Shown: positions 11,211 to 24,000, numbered from the stretch's first letter. The stretch: DNA of 64,000 nucleotides from Bicyclus anynana (GCF_947172395.1 NC_069095.1:7316001-7380000); one strand, 5' to 3'. Made by a program: numbers and translations. Notes: generated by a model from the sequence alone, not told the origin.

Positions 11211-11290
11211 CCTCCTTGGTCCAGCGGTTCATGAGTACGGATCAGGACGTTCTGGGTTCGAGTCCTGGGTCGAACATGAAATGATAATTA
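11211..11290 (+). mobile_element. tRNA-like SINE head
   Basis: TCCTTGGTCCAGCGGTTCATGAG resembles an A-box and GGGTTCGAGTCCTGGG a B-box. It does not fold into a standard cloverleaf by eye, and is followed by AAATGATAATT. A related head lies at 53090. Confidence 0.55.
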
Positions 11291-11375
11291 AAACAGCTTA
11301 AAGAAACGGAAAGATTTTCTTAATCACAAGGATAACGAAAGTTGTACTTGAACGAATTACATAAATAAATAACAA

Positions 11376-11535
11376 GGCCAGTCGGACATTTTACATCGCA
11401 AACGTTTCGAAAATTTAAAAATGTATGGGAATGACATTTGTTATCGACAGGTAACGTGATCATGTTATCGATCGGATCTGTCATTCCCATACAATATTTT
11501 TAATTTTCGTTTATAGAAAGAGAATCGACGTGTCA
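11376..11535. mobile_element. Foldback MITE, copy 1
   Basis: AATGTATGGGAATGACATTTG at about 11419 is mirrored by CTGTCATTCCCATACA near 11479. The inverted arms extend outward through AAATTTTCGAAACG. Same family as 19060-19253, including the GATCGGATxTGTCATTCC and AGAAAGAGAATCGACGTG parts. Confidence 0.75.
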
Positions 11536-11654
11536 AATGGCTACAAGCCCTGTACTGAAGTAGGAATTTTCCATGCTTACCTAGTTAAGCACTCTGTGAA
11601 CACTGGCTGTCGCTGTTTTATACTCCAAAGCAACTCATCATTATCGACCCACAT

Positions 11655-11813
11655 TCTGCTCATTACTGAGCACGAGTCTCCTCTCAGAATGAGAGGGGTT
11701 AGGCCAAATAGATGGCTTACGATAGAGGATCACGATGTTTTCCTTCACCGTTTGTGACACGTGATATTTAGTTTTTTAAAATGCACATAATTGAAAAGTT
11801 GGAGGTGCATGCA
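11655..11813 (-). mobile_element. SINE-C, reversed, 5' truncated
   Basis: GAGTCTCCTCTCAGAATGAG, GGTTAGGCCAAATAG, GATGTTTTCCTTCACCGTTTG, ACGTGATATTTAGTTTTTTAAAATGCAC, AAAGTTGGAGGTGCATGC. An internal deletion removes the middle. Confidence 0.75.
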
Positions 11814-12207
11814 TGAAAGCGCCTATTAAACGCAATTTTATCTGTTTGTACACTTCACTACATCAAAAGCTTAACAATCTTCCGAAAGTAGAAACATTTA
11901 GTTAATCAAAATTTTACTGTAGACCTTGATCATTGATGAGAAATTAATAGGTACCTAAGTGTATATTCAGCTACCTACTTACTCTAAAATGTTTAATCGG
12001 AGATGATTAAAGTCACGGATATCCTGTTGAAGCGATGTTAGAAATGATAAAACGAAGAGTAGGTATTAATATCTACTGGATTGTAATGTACCTAGTCTAT
12101 TAGTATTAAACTAAACATAGGTACTGGTGTTGCTTTTATTCTTCATTATGAAAAGAGGTAGGTATATTTTGATGATGATATGAAAATGAATGTTTTCATC
12201 TGTACTT

Positions 12208-12455
12208 ATAATAAATCTGTAGATAGGTCAATTCTGTACATGAAATATATTTCCAAAATAACTATCAGGGGGTGATTAGTGATCGATACTGATGCCAAAA
12301 ATGCAATCAGTAAAATTTTTGTCTGTCTGTCTGTCTGTCTGTCTGTATGTTCTTTATAGAAACAAAAACTACTGGACGGATTTAAACGAAACTTGGTACA
12401 ATTATTCAACATACTTCTGGGCAGGTTATAGTATACTTTTCATTACGCTACGATC
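12208..12455 (+). mobile_element. Dispersed repeat with GTCT microsatellite
   Basis: AATAAATCTGTAGATAGGTC..GATACTGATGCCAAAAATGC, a run of (GTCT)n at 12320-12343, ACTACTGGACGGATTTAAACG, and TATAGTATACTTTTCATTACG. Matched in reverse at 22893-23132. Probably a non-LTR tail or other repeat end. Confidence 0.65.
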
Positions 12456-12459
12456 AATA

Positions 12460-12918
12460 GAAGCAAAGCAGTGAAGAGAAATGTTGAGAAAACGGGAGAA
12501 GTTACTCAATTTTTTAAGCTTTCGTCGCGTGTACAGCCTTAATGGTTAAAGCTACATAGAAATCATTTATGACGGAAATATTCTCCTTAAAACTATCTAT
12601 AAAAACACAACAGCATATATATGTCTATCTTTTATGGTTGACTCACAATAACACGTGTAACTCCCGATAGCTTAGCAGTTCGGAGCTTTCTAATTATATT
12701 TGTCTACTCTTATGTTTATAACACTCATCATCATCCCAAATAAGAAAGTTAACATTATCACCTATTCAATAAAAAAAGAATCATAAAAATCGGTAAAGAA
12801 ACCAAACGCTAAGCCATCGCGCGTGAATACTAATTCATGCTTTAAGGATTATTTTTGTGTAACGGTTGCCGCGCTCAACGCGACTCGCGGTGGGAGGAAT
12901 AAATAAAGAAGTGCAGCC
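12460..12918. other. AT-rich stretch, nothing recognised
   Basis: No supportable open frame or element boundary; a short eroded piece of repeat may lie at 12830-12900. Confidence 0.4.
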
Positions 12919-13080
12919 TTAATGAGTAGGGTAGGAGAATGGTAGGGTAGGGGTAGGGTAGTGGTAGGGTAGAGGTAGGTTAGGATAGGGTAGGATAGGG
13001 GTTCCTAGGGGGGGGGGATAGGTAGTTGAAAGTCTACAACGACTTTCACGCGGACGAAGTCGCGGGCGTCCGCTAGTTTA
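12919..13080 (-). mobile_element. GCGGACG-type repeat with TAGGG array, reversed
   Basis: GGGTAGGGGTAGGGTAG-type array at 12926-13011, a G run at 13009-13017, then TTTCACGCGGACGAAGTCGC and GGGCGTCCGCTAGTTT. Same order as 34816-34915. Confidence 0.75.
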
Positions 13081-13084
13081 TAAT

Positions 13085-14100
13085 AAACTTGTAAAAGAAG
13101 AAATTAAAATGTTTTAAGATTCCTCTTTGTTCTATAAATTAATACAATTTATATAAAATTGAAGTGTCTGTCTTTGCTTTCTAATCAAAATAACTGTGTT
13201 TTCTCAAGTGCCTATTACACGATACAAAAACACAAACAATCTTTATAATTTTTTTTGCAGTCGGCCCGTTTATTGGTGTTGAAGATTGATTGATTATGTT
13301 ACTGGTTTAAATGAAAATAAAAAAATTGTTGACAAAAATCGCGTTACCACTGAGATAGAAAAATTAATAACCAATTTTTTTTTTTTAAATATACCAAATT
13401 CATAAGAACAAAGTCGCGAGAATTAACTACTCTTTATTATTTAAAAACATACAAGCAAACCAAGTGCTTATTAATAAATAGCAATGCCTGGCCAAGATCC
13501 AGGTGTTACTGACCATCAGGTCACTGGCACCAACAATACATCATCAAGATTGTGCGGATTTACACAGAGCTATACTCTGTGCCACGAAACAAGTCCCGTA
13601 GACGCGGCGTTAATGTCTTAATGGTGCTCATTGTCATTATAAGGCGCTGTCAATTTTAGTTCAGGTTGTAGCTGTGGGACTTCTTTTGTGGCGTGGAGTC
13701 TAGTTACTCGTCATCTTTTTACCACCTGAAACGGAGACAAATGTTATTTTAATTATTATCTTTATAAACAAAATGATTACCTAAAACTGTAGAGTTAAAA
13801 CTGAAGGTCTGTTGCCCCTCGACAATTTTATTGATTTGTTTGATATTCGTATATTCTTTCTATATTTTTATCCCCAACGTATAAATGTTAACAATTTGCT
13901 TAAATTTTTTCATAAATAGAGGCGAGTTTAAAAATGTTACACCTTTCAGTAATCATTCGATAGTTGAAATATTTCCCGATTCGTCTAAACATTATGTTCA
14001 ATAACATAAAATTGAAAATCTAGAAAAAACCCCGAGGGTCATGAAATTATTATTTACATTCCCAAGTGACTGATCAAGTCATCAAAATTCTCTTTCAGTA
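13085..14100. other. AT-rich stretch, nothing recognised
   Basis: Read on both strands: no coding exon, no terminal repeats. The segment 13480-13740 is less AT-rich but has stops in all frames. Confidence 0.4.
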
Positions 14101-14106
14101 CGCTTT

Positions 14107-14361
14107 CATTTGAGACCCCACTCGAGTATATTTGCAGACATTCGGTTATTCTTCCTCACTTTCACCCTCCGAATCTTATAAACGGCTCAACCGATTTTCA
14201 AACATATCTAAGAACACTCGCACTTAAGTCACCTTTCATGCTAAACAAACTAAATTGAAATCACTTCATCCGTTCGGGAGGTATGGTGCCACAGACAGGC
14301 TGACAAACAGACAGACACGTCAAACTTTATAACACCCATCTTTTTGCGTCGGGGGTTAAAA
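14107..14361 (-). mobile_element. Dispersed repeat ending GCGTCGGGGGTTAAAAA
   Basis: CATTTGAGACCCCACTCG, AACGGCTCAACCGATTTTC, CATCCGTTCGGGAGGTATGG, GACAGACACGTCAAACTTTATAACACCC, TTTTGCGTCGGGGGTTAAAAA. Same order at 42672-42930 and partly at 33940-34090. Confidence 0.65.
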
Positions 14362-14940
14362 AGCCAAATAATAAAGATCAAGTCTGGAGCTTCAGTTGTA
14401 CAAATAAAATTATAGAAATAAGAATATAATTTCGTTGATGTTACATTATAGCTGTTAAATTCAGTCAATTAATTAAATTTAAATATTTATATAACTTTCT
14501 CTAATCTTTAAAACAATTTAATAAAATCTTTTAAGAATAAAGCTCAATGTCATGTCGGGGTTGTTTCTGAATAGGTCAAAGGTTAAGTAAAATGTATCTG
14601 TAGAAATTTAATGTAAAAAATGTAAATACCAAAGAATAAAACTTTACTTAAATAAGTGATTATTTTTTTATTATTTATATGGCCAGTTTAGTCGGTTTTA
14701 TCGTTTTTAACTAATTTTATATATGGATATTAAATTTTTAGATTCTCGATTAAAAAATTTACAAAATAGAATAATCGGCTGTATAACTATACATACCTAT
14801 TACGCGGGCAAGGAAGCTAAGCCTCGAAACCCGTACCCCCATCCGGATTTATCATAAGGGAGTAGATGCCTACTGTAGGCTTAATTTCTTTGTATTGAAC
14901 TTACATGACTTACAATAACTATGGATGCCTCTTATTGCAG
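14362..14940. other. AT-rich sequence before exon 1
   Basis: Ends in the acceptor of exon 1 (CTCTTATTGCAG, AG at 14939-14940). No obvious upstream exon or promoter element seen. Confidence 0.4.
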
Positions 14941-14952
14941 GAGTGAGCTGCA
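14941..14952 (+). promoter_or_regulatory. 5' UTR part of exon 1 with in-frame stop before the start codon
   Basis: Twelve bases between the splice acceptor (AG at 14939-14940) and the ATG. They contain TGA in frame with the ATG, which fixes the start codon. The rest of the 5' UTR and the promoter lie further upstream and were not identified. Confidence 0.7.
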
Positions 14953-15066
14953 ATGGCCGCCGGCGACGTGACCCGTCGCGCCTCCATAACTGCGCCCTCC
15001 ATGCACCGCCGCCCTTCGGCTAGACGCGGCTCGCTCATTAAAGGATCTCAGCCATCTACATCACAG
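14953..15066 (+). CDS. Coding exon 1: basic N-terminus of the SDR homologue
   Basis: Encodes residues 1-38, rich in Arg, Ser, Ala and Pro, starting MAAGDVTRRAS. The start is supported by an in-frame TGA at 14944-14946, nine bases upstream, and by G at -3 and +4 around the ATG. The exon begins at 14941 behind a good acceptor (CTCTTATTGCAG), so at least one non-coding 5' exon must lie upstream; I could not place it. It ends in phase 0 at donor GTAACT (15067). The segment is polar and precedes the hydrophobic region. An Arg-rich N-terminus could be a cytosolic tail of a membrane anchor or a weak mitochondrial presequence; the sequence does not decide between these. Confidence 0.78.
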
Positions 15067-18000
15067 GTAACTACAATTATGTTATACTTTATAAGTTTAT
15101 TAGCGGACGCCCGCGACTTCGTCCGTGTGAAACTCGATGTAAACTTTCAACTACCCCTACCCAACTCTACCCCTACGCTACCCATACCCTACCCCCTACC
15201 CTACCCTACCCTACCCTACTCCTACCCTACCCTACCCCTACTCTACTCTACCTCTATTAATTTTTTTTTTGTAATATCATTCTATGTACAAATACTCAGT
15301 TCTCTAGAGTGAGTAATTCTTTTGAAGAAAAAACAAGATGAAGGAAAATTTTCCCAAAGTAGCATTAACTAATTTAAGTAGTCTTATAATTAATTAAGTT
15401 AGCAAGTCCTATTTGTTTCGTCGCCCCTCCAGAATAAATTATCTATTTCTGCAATCTCTGACGTAACTGCCACGTTGGGCCAATGGTGAATATTGTGCCT
15501 ATGTGGTTACGGATCACGAAGTCCTAGGTTCGATCCTAAGGACTTTCTTTCTTCTAAGTGATTTACATTTTTTTTCTTTACAAGTTAGCCCTTGACTACA
15601 ATCTCACTTCATAAGTGATCATGCAATCAAAGATGAAAGCGGGCTAACTTGTTAGGAGGAGGATGAAAATCCACACCCCTTTCGGTTTCTACACGACATG
15701 GTACTGGAACGCTAAATCGCTTGGCGGTACGTTTTTCCCAGTAGGGTGGTAACTAGCTACGGCCGAAGCTTCCCACCAGCCAGACCTGGACCAATTGAGA
15801 AAACCTCAATCGTCCCAGCCGGGGATCGAACCTAGGACCTCCGTCTTTTAAATCCACCGCGCATACCACTGCGCCACGGAGGTCGTCAAATTCTTAGCAG
15901 GAAGTATGAAAAGTGGGGTAGTTTACACCCTGCCTCAGAGAGAGAGTCGTCGGTTTCGGTGAATAACATTAACAAAATTGATAATTAATTGGTCATTTTC
16001 CAGTGAAAACTTTCGTCGAACGTCGATTCGCTGGATGCAGGTGGCTCAGTATCGTGATGTTTGGAAGTCCCTACAAAAGGTCTATGGCCTGCAGTGGACG
16101 TCCATCGCCTGATATGATGTTGATGAAGTGGTCGCTAATTAATGTAACATTGTCTTGCTAGGCCCGCCAACACGCATTGGAGAAGCGTGGTGGGTCTAAG
16201 CCAGTGGCGTGCACTTACTTCATACATGCGTTACTTTACTGCATACCCTAAGAGTTGTCTTGTTAATGTTTCTTACTCGTGCCTACTCTGATCGACAACC
16301 TTATGCACGCTACTGGTCTAAGCGTCATATTGCCTCTCCTGTAAGGAAAGAGGTCTGCCTTGTAATGGGCCGTTAAAATATTGATACTTATGATGAATCT
16401 CTGACGTAACATTCAGCGAGAAGCTAGTAATAATATCATCGTATATTTTTATTACTTCCTCAAAATAGTATCTTTTGGCTAGTATATTTATAGCACTCCA
16501 GAACATCTGGGCTATGTTTGTTTAGTTGTCCAAGCGAATGGCCCCACAATACGGCTTCTATGCAAATATGTACATTAAGCTTTACTAGTTTATCTTCTCA
16601 CTTCCTGCGAACCTCGAACTCGCCGTTATGATGTTAATTACGTAATAAATATTTTCATTAAATATAATGTTGTAATAAGCTAACTAATAGTTCTGTATAC
16701 TGTGTTTTGAAATATTTTACCTTCCTTTTTTTTTTTTTACATTTTCTACTATGTAGTATGTTTTGGCCGTGGCTATAATAATAATCATTTATTTGCTGAA
16801 ACTGTGGGTTACAATGGTTCTTACACTACAGAAATTCCATCACAATTTACTGATATATTAGCGTGCAAATATTTACAGAGTTTTACAATAACTTATTATA
16901 CCTACAATTATAAAACGTCAATATTTATACATTTCAAAATTTCATGTCATTCACTCGTCAACACTATAATAATTCTTATTATTTAAAATGCTAGTTACCT
17001 TACTACTATCGATAGTAGTATCTAGTACTATAGTATAGTATAGTTGTACCGCTAAGAGAGTAACTCGCGAACTGCGATCGTAATTCAGATGTTTTGTGTC
17101 AAACTGATGCTGGAAATAAATCTTTTTTAGATGAACAAATTTTTCACGGCCACATACCCAAGTTTTTTCTTCACTGTTTGAGACACGTGATATTTAATTT
17201 CTTTAATTGCACAGAACTGAAAAATTTAAGGTGCATGCTCATGACCGAATTTGAGCCCACGCCCTTCGAACCAAAGGCATAGCATATCCACTGGGCTATA
17301 ACGGTATATATAAGAGCTATAAGACCTCAGCTATATGCTGGATTAAGGTAACTTGATGCTCTAAGCAATTTCATCCTATGGGCCGCTGTATCCTGAAGTA
17401 AAAAAATGTCAATACCGTAGCTAGAATCAATCAATATCAATTTAAAACACATGGACTTCAAAATTCTTTAACTTCTTGTACTCTTTAATTTTTCTTGATC
17501 ATTTCTGGTGCCTCCTAGGCGGGATACCCTGACCAATTGTTTAAATAGCTTATAGACCAATCCAGGACTGGCTCAGCTAAATTATAGTAATGATAAAAAA
17601 GCTTGGCGTTAAATTGTAATATACGACTGTGTGCTTAGTTTTAAATAAGTTTGTAAAATGGTGGTAAACAAAAAAAAACCTTGGCTGAGTTTGTTGTGGG
17701 CTCTTCTCGGACCAAGGCGCGTTTGGAACCCTCGTAACTTTAGTTTTAAGTTTTATTATTACCACCATTAAATTAAATTAAATTATGACATAATCTTGAC
17801 CTTTCAAAAGTGCTTGTTAACTAAGCCTAATTGAAATAAATGAATTTTGACTTTTTTTTTTTGACTTTTATAATGACTTTTATAGGAAGTGCCATGGGAC
17901 ATCATCGACCGCTGCGCGCTGCCCGTGGTTCTGTGCCACGCGCTGGCCGTGGTGCTATCAGCTCTGCTCAACGCGCTGCATATCAGCCAGATATCTGTCT

Positions 18001-21000
18001 TCACGCTGTTCCTCTGGTTCTCCATCTCGGTCACCGGCTCGCTCTGGTTCTACCACAACCTGCAGGTATGTTTAACTATCTCTCGAGTCGATGCCTCATG
18101 ACTGGGGATAGTGACCTCCTTGGCAAGTCATCGATAAACAATGCTCCCCTATCGTGTACGGTCGCTGACCATTTGGACGGCACTGTAAAAAGTGTAAAAG
18201 GTTTCATTGAGTAGAAACTTTTCTTTACAAGTTAGCTCTTGAATACAATCTCGCCTGATGATGCAATCTAAGACGGAAGCGGGCTTACTTGTTAGGAATT
18301 TAATGAAAATCCAAACCTCTTTCGGTTTCAACACGACATTGTACCGGAATGCTAGATCACTTGGCGGTACAGCTTTGATGACCTAGTTTAACAGCCCTGT
18401 ATAGGGTTAGACCTTAATAGTGATAGGTTATGGAGCTTATACCCACCACACGCTGCTCCAATGTAGATTGGCGATTTGGTGGTAATTTTAATTTGATGTT
18501 GATGATGACCGACGACGGGTGATAAGGACCGAAGTCCTAACGTGCTCAAAGGCACGAGGGTGTATCACCACCAACTCCAGGTAAAGCTCTGAAAATTTCT
18601 AGAAAGAAAGGAAAGCTCAGTATTTCCTAGCTCGACCTAGGATTCGAATCTAGGACCTCGTGATCCGAAGCAACATAGGGTATCCAATGGGCAAACGAAT
18701 TGGATATCATACTCGGAAAATTTATTCTACAGATACTCTCTTAAACTTACCTATTTGAAGATTTTTCTATATTAAACACTAGCAGAACCTCGCAGTTTCA
18801 CCCACGTAGTTCTGCCTCCCGTGGGAAATACAGGAATAAAATATGGTATGTTATTTGTTGTTGCCTATATTGGTAAAAAAATCAAATCAGTCCAATAAGT
18901 CTGTAAGTTTATTCGTTACATACAAAAATACAAATCTTACCTCTCTATACCTACTACTAGATCTTTACAAAATCCAACATCATGCTACAGTCGCTCGCCC
19001 CCATTGGTACAGTGTGGTCTAAGCTCTTAGCCCCCTCTCCTACAATGAGAGAGGTCTGTAGCCATGTGGCACATCCATCAACTCTTTCTACAATCGCAAA
19101 CGCTTTGAAAATTAAAAAATGTATGGGAATGACATATTTTGCTATTGACAGGTCACGTGGTCGAGATCGGATATGTCATTCCCATACATTTTTTTTTAGT
19201 TCTCGAAGCGTTTGTAGAAAGAGAATCGACGTGCGACTCGACTAGCTTGGCCTTTTAGTGAGCTATTCAATTACAAATTAAAATAAATTATACACAATCA
19301 AGCCGGTAACTAAATAAACATATAAAGTTAATTAAGAAAAGCCGGAAGCTTCAAATAATAACCAAAGCACTTTTTATTGGGAACTCATTTATTATTTCAA
19401 GCCTGTAAAAGTACAAAGTGTCAGACGCAATCATGCCACCCACATACGTGAATTCCTTTTACAAGTACATTAATAAAATGTGCCAGATGCCTTTGAAATT
19501 GAGTTACCCTTAGATAAATTTACCCGTATATAACGAACGACATTGTTATAATGTAAATTGGTCAACCATTTTAAAGTTTATATAGGTTAAAGTTACTTCG
19601 GAATCAATTCAAATTGTCTATTGCTTTAAATTCTACTTGAACGCACACGTACTCCCAGAGTTTTAAGGTCAACTGTTCGTGTTCAATGTTCAGACATAGA
19701 CAGTGCAATAAAATAGACATTTAGAAACCATTCATTTCATTTTTCAAAAAGCGCAGATATCATGTGTGGACTCTGTAAACAAACGAGACAAGGAGGTTGG
19801 AATTTTCAGACACAGCGATTGTCCAAACAAGCGTATTGTGAGCATGCAATTATGGCTTCAATTTATTACAAACTAGCGGACGCCCGCGACATCGTTCGCG
19901 TGGAATCCAGTTTCACATAAATCCCGCGGTAACTATGGATTATTCCGGGATAAAAAGCCTATGTGTTAATTCAGAGTCTATTTCCATTCCACTTACACAA
20001 AACTTTTGGCTATATAATATTAGTGTAATTATAAGTATCCAGACCCCTTGAACGCCCGTGGGACATACGTATGCCCGGTCGATTTAGCGCGACAATACCT
20101 TTGTTGCTGTCAATTTTATTTAAACTGTGGCATTCGCTACGTTGCACTCTAATTGTAGAGTGTGTACAGCGCCTTTTTCCTATCGACAATAAAGAATTGT
20201 CGATAGGAAAAAGGCGCTTGTCACTTGTCAAAATTTGATTTTTGAAGTGTGAAGTTGTTGGTTTTAAGGTTAGGGGATTAGAAAATCGTATATCTTTTGA
20301 CATACAACAGTACGCCAATCAGTTGTCTATCCGCTTCTCTGTCTACGTGCTCAGTTGTCCAAGGTTAACATTTTATAATTCGTAAATTAAAATTATTGAT
20401 TGCTAGCCAAGCTCAAAACATAACTCTCATAGCTACAAATATTTTAATAAAATTAACACGACAGTGACGCGTTTCATAAAATTTTGTGAAAGCGTTTTAC
20501 GTATTTAAAGGAATCCAAAAAGTAGTATTTCGAAATTTAATTTTTAACTTGTCTTAGTGTATTAAGTAATTTAATTATAGTTTTCAAGTCGTATTTGTTT
20601 TATTCAAGATATTCTTTTTTGACTCTGAATTTTTTTGATAACTGAATGAATGATGAACGCAGTTTTTGATAACTGAATTTCTTATATTCTAAATACAATC
20701 TTAATATTATAGTGAAACACACAAAGTGTTCAGTTGTAAAAATATCCTATTATAGCACCAAATAGTATATGTCATTGAAAGTAAAAGGAAATGACATTAC
20801 AATATACTTGACTCGAAGTTATAGACAAGAATGTGTTTGTGATTGGCATTTCTAATATAATAATTATAAGGAGTTTGAAGCTTCCGAACTTCGCGTACCT
20901 ACCAAAAGACTTTCATTTGAAACACCGCAAAGTTTTTGAAGCAAAGTAATTTGAAATCGAACTCATTTTCAACATTATTAGATGCTTTGCAATCTCTACA

Positions 21001-24000
21001 TAATGAATATTTAGTTACAACTCTAAGTTCAGTATTGCTAATTCTGTTACATTGTATTTACAACTCGAAAACTCGACTTCGTTTCAATCTCCCTCGTTCT
21101 AACTAATACTATAAAGAGAGATCAAAAAAAAATCGAAATCACAGAACATTTAAAACGCAAAATCTGACGATTTAGCTTTGAAAATCATACTGTCGAGTTA
21201 TAAAAACATTGTAACAGAACATAATTATATTAAGACTAGCTGACGCCACGCGGTTTCACCCGCGTGACTCCCGTTCCCGTAAAAATATAGGTATAATATA
21301 TAGCCTATAGCTTGCCTCGATAAATAAGCTATCTAACACTGAAAGAATTTTACAAATCGGACCAGTAATTCCTGAGATTAGTGCGTTCAATCAAACAAAC
21401 AAACTCTTCAGCTTTATAATATTAGTATAGATTATAATTTTATTTAATTTATTATTCTTTATTTTTACACCATAATTAGAATACAAGCGAATCAGAAACA
21501 TATTCTACTAGAATTCTACTTCTTGAAGTAGAATACATGCACTGAACTATCCATAAAAGTATAATGTATGACATACCTACCGGAGATTTTAGTAAATCTA
21601 CAGAGGAATGAGAAGATCCGCAGACGATCTAAAATCACTGATATAGCTCAGCGAGTCGCGAAGCTGAAGTGGCAATGGGCAGGCCACGTAGTTCGAAGAG
21701 CCGATAGGCGTTGGGGTCCCAAGGTGCTGGAATGGCGACCCAGCACCGGAAAGCGCAGTGTTGGTCGACTAGGTGGACCGAAGACATCAAGCGGGTTGCA
21801 GGGACCGTTTTGTTTGGAAGTCCATGCAAAAGGCCTATGTCCAGCAGCGGACGTCCATCGGCTAATAGAGATGATGAATGACAGAGGAATAGTCCACGCA
21901 AGCACTACATCTTGAAGGATTAGGCAGCGTTTCCGATTTTTTAAACACTTCCAACATTATCTTAGTATTTCAACTGATCTACACCAAACCTTCACTAATC
22001 TTACATTTAATATACTTGAACCTTTCTTATAAATCCCAAACAGCCTGACTGACTCTGCAAAGAAAAAAAGTTAGAACACTTAGTTGTATAATTTTAGAAA
22101 ATATAAGAAATGTAGAACATTAATTCATATAGTCAATCACTCAGTATATGTATAACTTTATAGCAAGATCTCTCCTGGTATATTCATACTAATAATACGA
22201 CTATACATATATGTACGTATCCTGTAAATCTAATACAGAAGCCACTTTCTGCCGTATGACTACAAACTAATTAGACAAATCTCCTCTTACACGAACTCTT
22301 ATTAGTTATTATAGCAATAGTAATGTCTCGTACATATANNNNNNNNNNNNNNNNNNNNNNNNNNNNNNNNNNNNNNNNNNNNNNNNNNNNNNNNNNNNNN
22401 NNNNNNNNNNNNNNNNNNNNNNNNNNNNNNNNNNNNNNNNNNNNNNNNNNNNNNNNNNNNNNNNNNNNNNNNNNNNNNNNNNNNNNNNNNNNNNNNNNNN
22501 NNNNNNNNNNNNNNNNNNNNNNNNNNNNNNNNNNNNNNAACTGACTGTTGTCGAATTTCATTTATTTTTATTGAAAAGGGTTTTATTTAAGTTTTTATTA
22601 AAATGAAATTTAAAATTCTTAATACCAATTGTTATATTTTACAAGTGTTAGAACAGAGTGAGAGAATAGACCCATGGCGGACTTTTATTAAAGAAAAGTC
22701 CTACAATCCACCAATTTAGTCATTTTATAAATTCCATTACACTTAACACATTACACAAGCGTTCAACTTCATTGCTTATTGTGTGTTACAAGTGTTAAAA
22801 TTGCCCTTAGACCTCTTTAATCCAACCCTTACAGTAAAAATGTCCCGTTTTCCCAACATTTTCCTTCACTAATCTGCTCCTATTAATCGTAGAGTGATGT
22901 AAAGTATACTTTAATCTGCCCAGGAGTATGAAGAATAATTTAACCAAGTTTCATTAAAATCCGTCAAGTAGTTTTTATTTCTATAACGAATATACAGACA
23001 GACAGACAAAAATTTTACAGATTGCATTTTTGGCATCAGTATTGATCACTAATAACCTCCTGATAATTATTTTGGAAATATATTTCATGTACAGGATTGA
23101 CCTCTCTACAGATTTATTATAAGTATAGATATGTATTTTTTTCATATAATGTTATTTAAAATATATTAACTATAAAGATAAAGTTAATATATAACCATTA
23201 AATGCATTTTTAAAACAAATTAAATATGAGGGTATAAATAGGTAGTCATTTCACACCTCTTAATAATTATAATTAACTTGTTCTTAAAATAACGAAACGA
23301 AATTTGATTAATAAGCATAGAACTCTAGCTCTAAAACCTACAAACAGCTAAAGTGGAAATGGACAGAGCATATGATAAGAGACAAACAGGAAAAATTGTC
23401 CAGACTAATAACAGTATGGTATCAGAGACACGGCAAAAGAAACAGACACAGACTAAAAGATGGGAGGACGAGATCAGGAATGTAGCGGGTCCAACATGGA
23501 CATAAACGGCAAAATACAAGATAGGGTGGAAATCTTCAGAGGAGGCCTTTGTCGTAGGACAAACTGAACCAAAATATGGACGTTTTCCGATATTTAACAT
23601 GGGCAAATTAAAATGTAATCTAGATGTAAAACAACCAAAACAGGATAAATGCTTTTTTTGTTTGTTGATAAAACAGTACACATCGAGTATGACTTAATTA
23701 TAGATGTAAGGGTCTCCAGAGACCACCTACCCGCTTGAGTGGTTTGATCAACCAGAAACAATATAAACAACCTCCTACAATGGTTTCAATATTGAATACT
23801 ACTTTTTAGAGTCTCCCTCTGCATCACTCAACAAAAATAAATAATTAAACAAAGTGTTTCTACTACGTTCTAAGTCTCTCTCTTTCTTTGTAAGTCTGTC
23901 AACTTACCACATTCAAAGGCAAACCTTTTTCCGAGAATAAAAGAACTATAAAATAAATCAAATATCTCAAACTAAGCCACACGGGCTCTTATAGCCCGTG

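Larger units (their letters stand above)
15067..17885 (+). other. Intron 1 (2.8 kb)
   Basis: GTAACT to TATAG. It contains a GCGGACGCCCGCGAC repeat with a CCCTAC array (15102-15255), SINE-A, a tRNA-like sequence near 15476-15540, a LINE 3' end, a hAT-like MITE, a LINE-tail-like A/T stretch (about 16770-17000), a SINE-C piece and a Jockey-like tail next to exon 2. The stretch 17320-17800 shows nothing recognisable. Confidence 0.75.

Noticed and set aside
11211..11290. Possible functional tRNA gene (also near 15476, 47010, 53090)
   Set aside because: A- and B-box-like words are present but no clean cloverleaf, and SINE-like sequence follows; treated as SINE heads.
14953..15312. 119-codon single-exon gene from the exon 1 start
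   Set aside because: After residue 38 it reads through a strong donor into a GCGGACG-type repeat and a CCCTAC array; spliced exon 1 is preferred.
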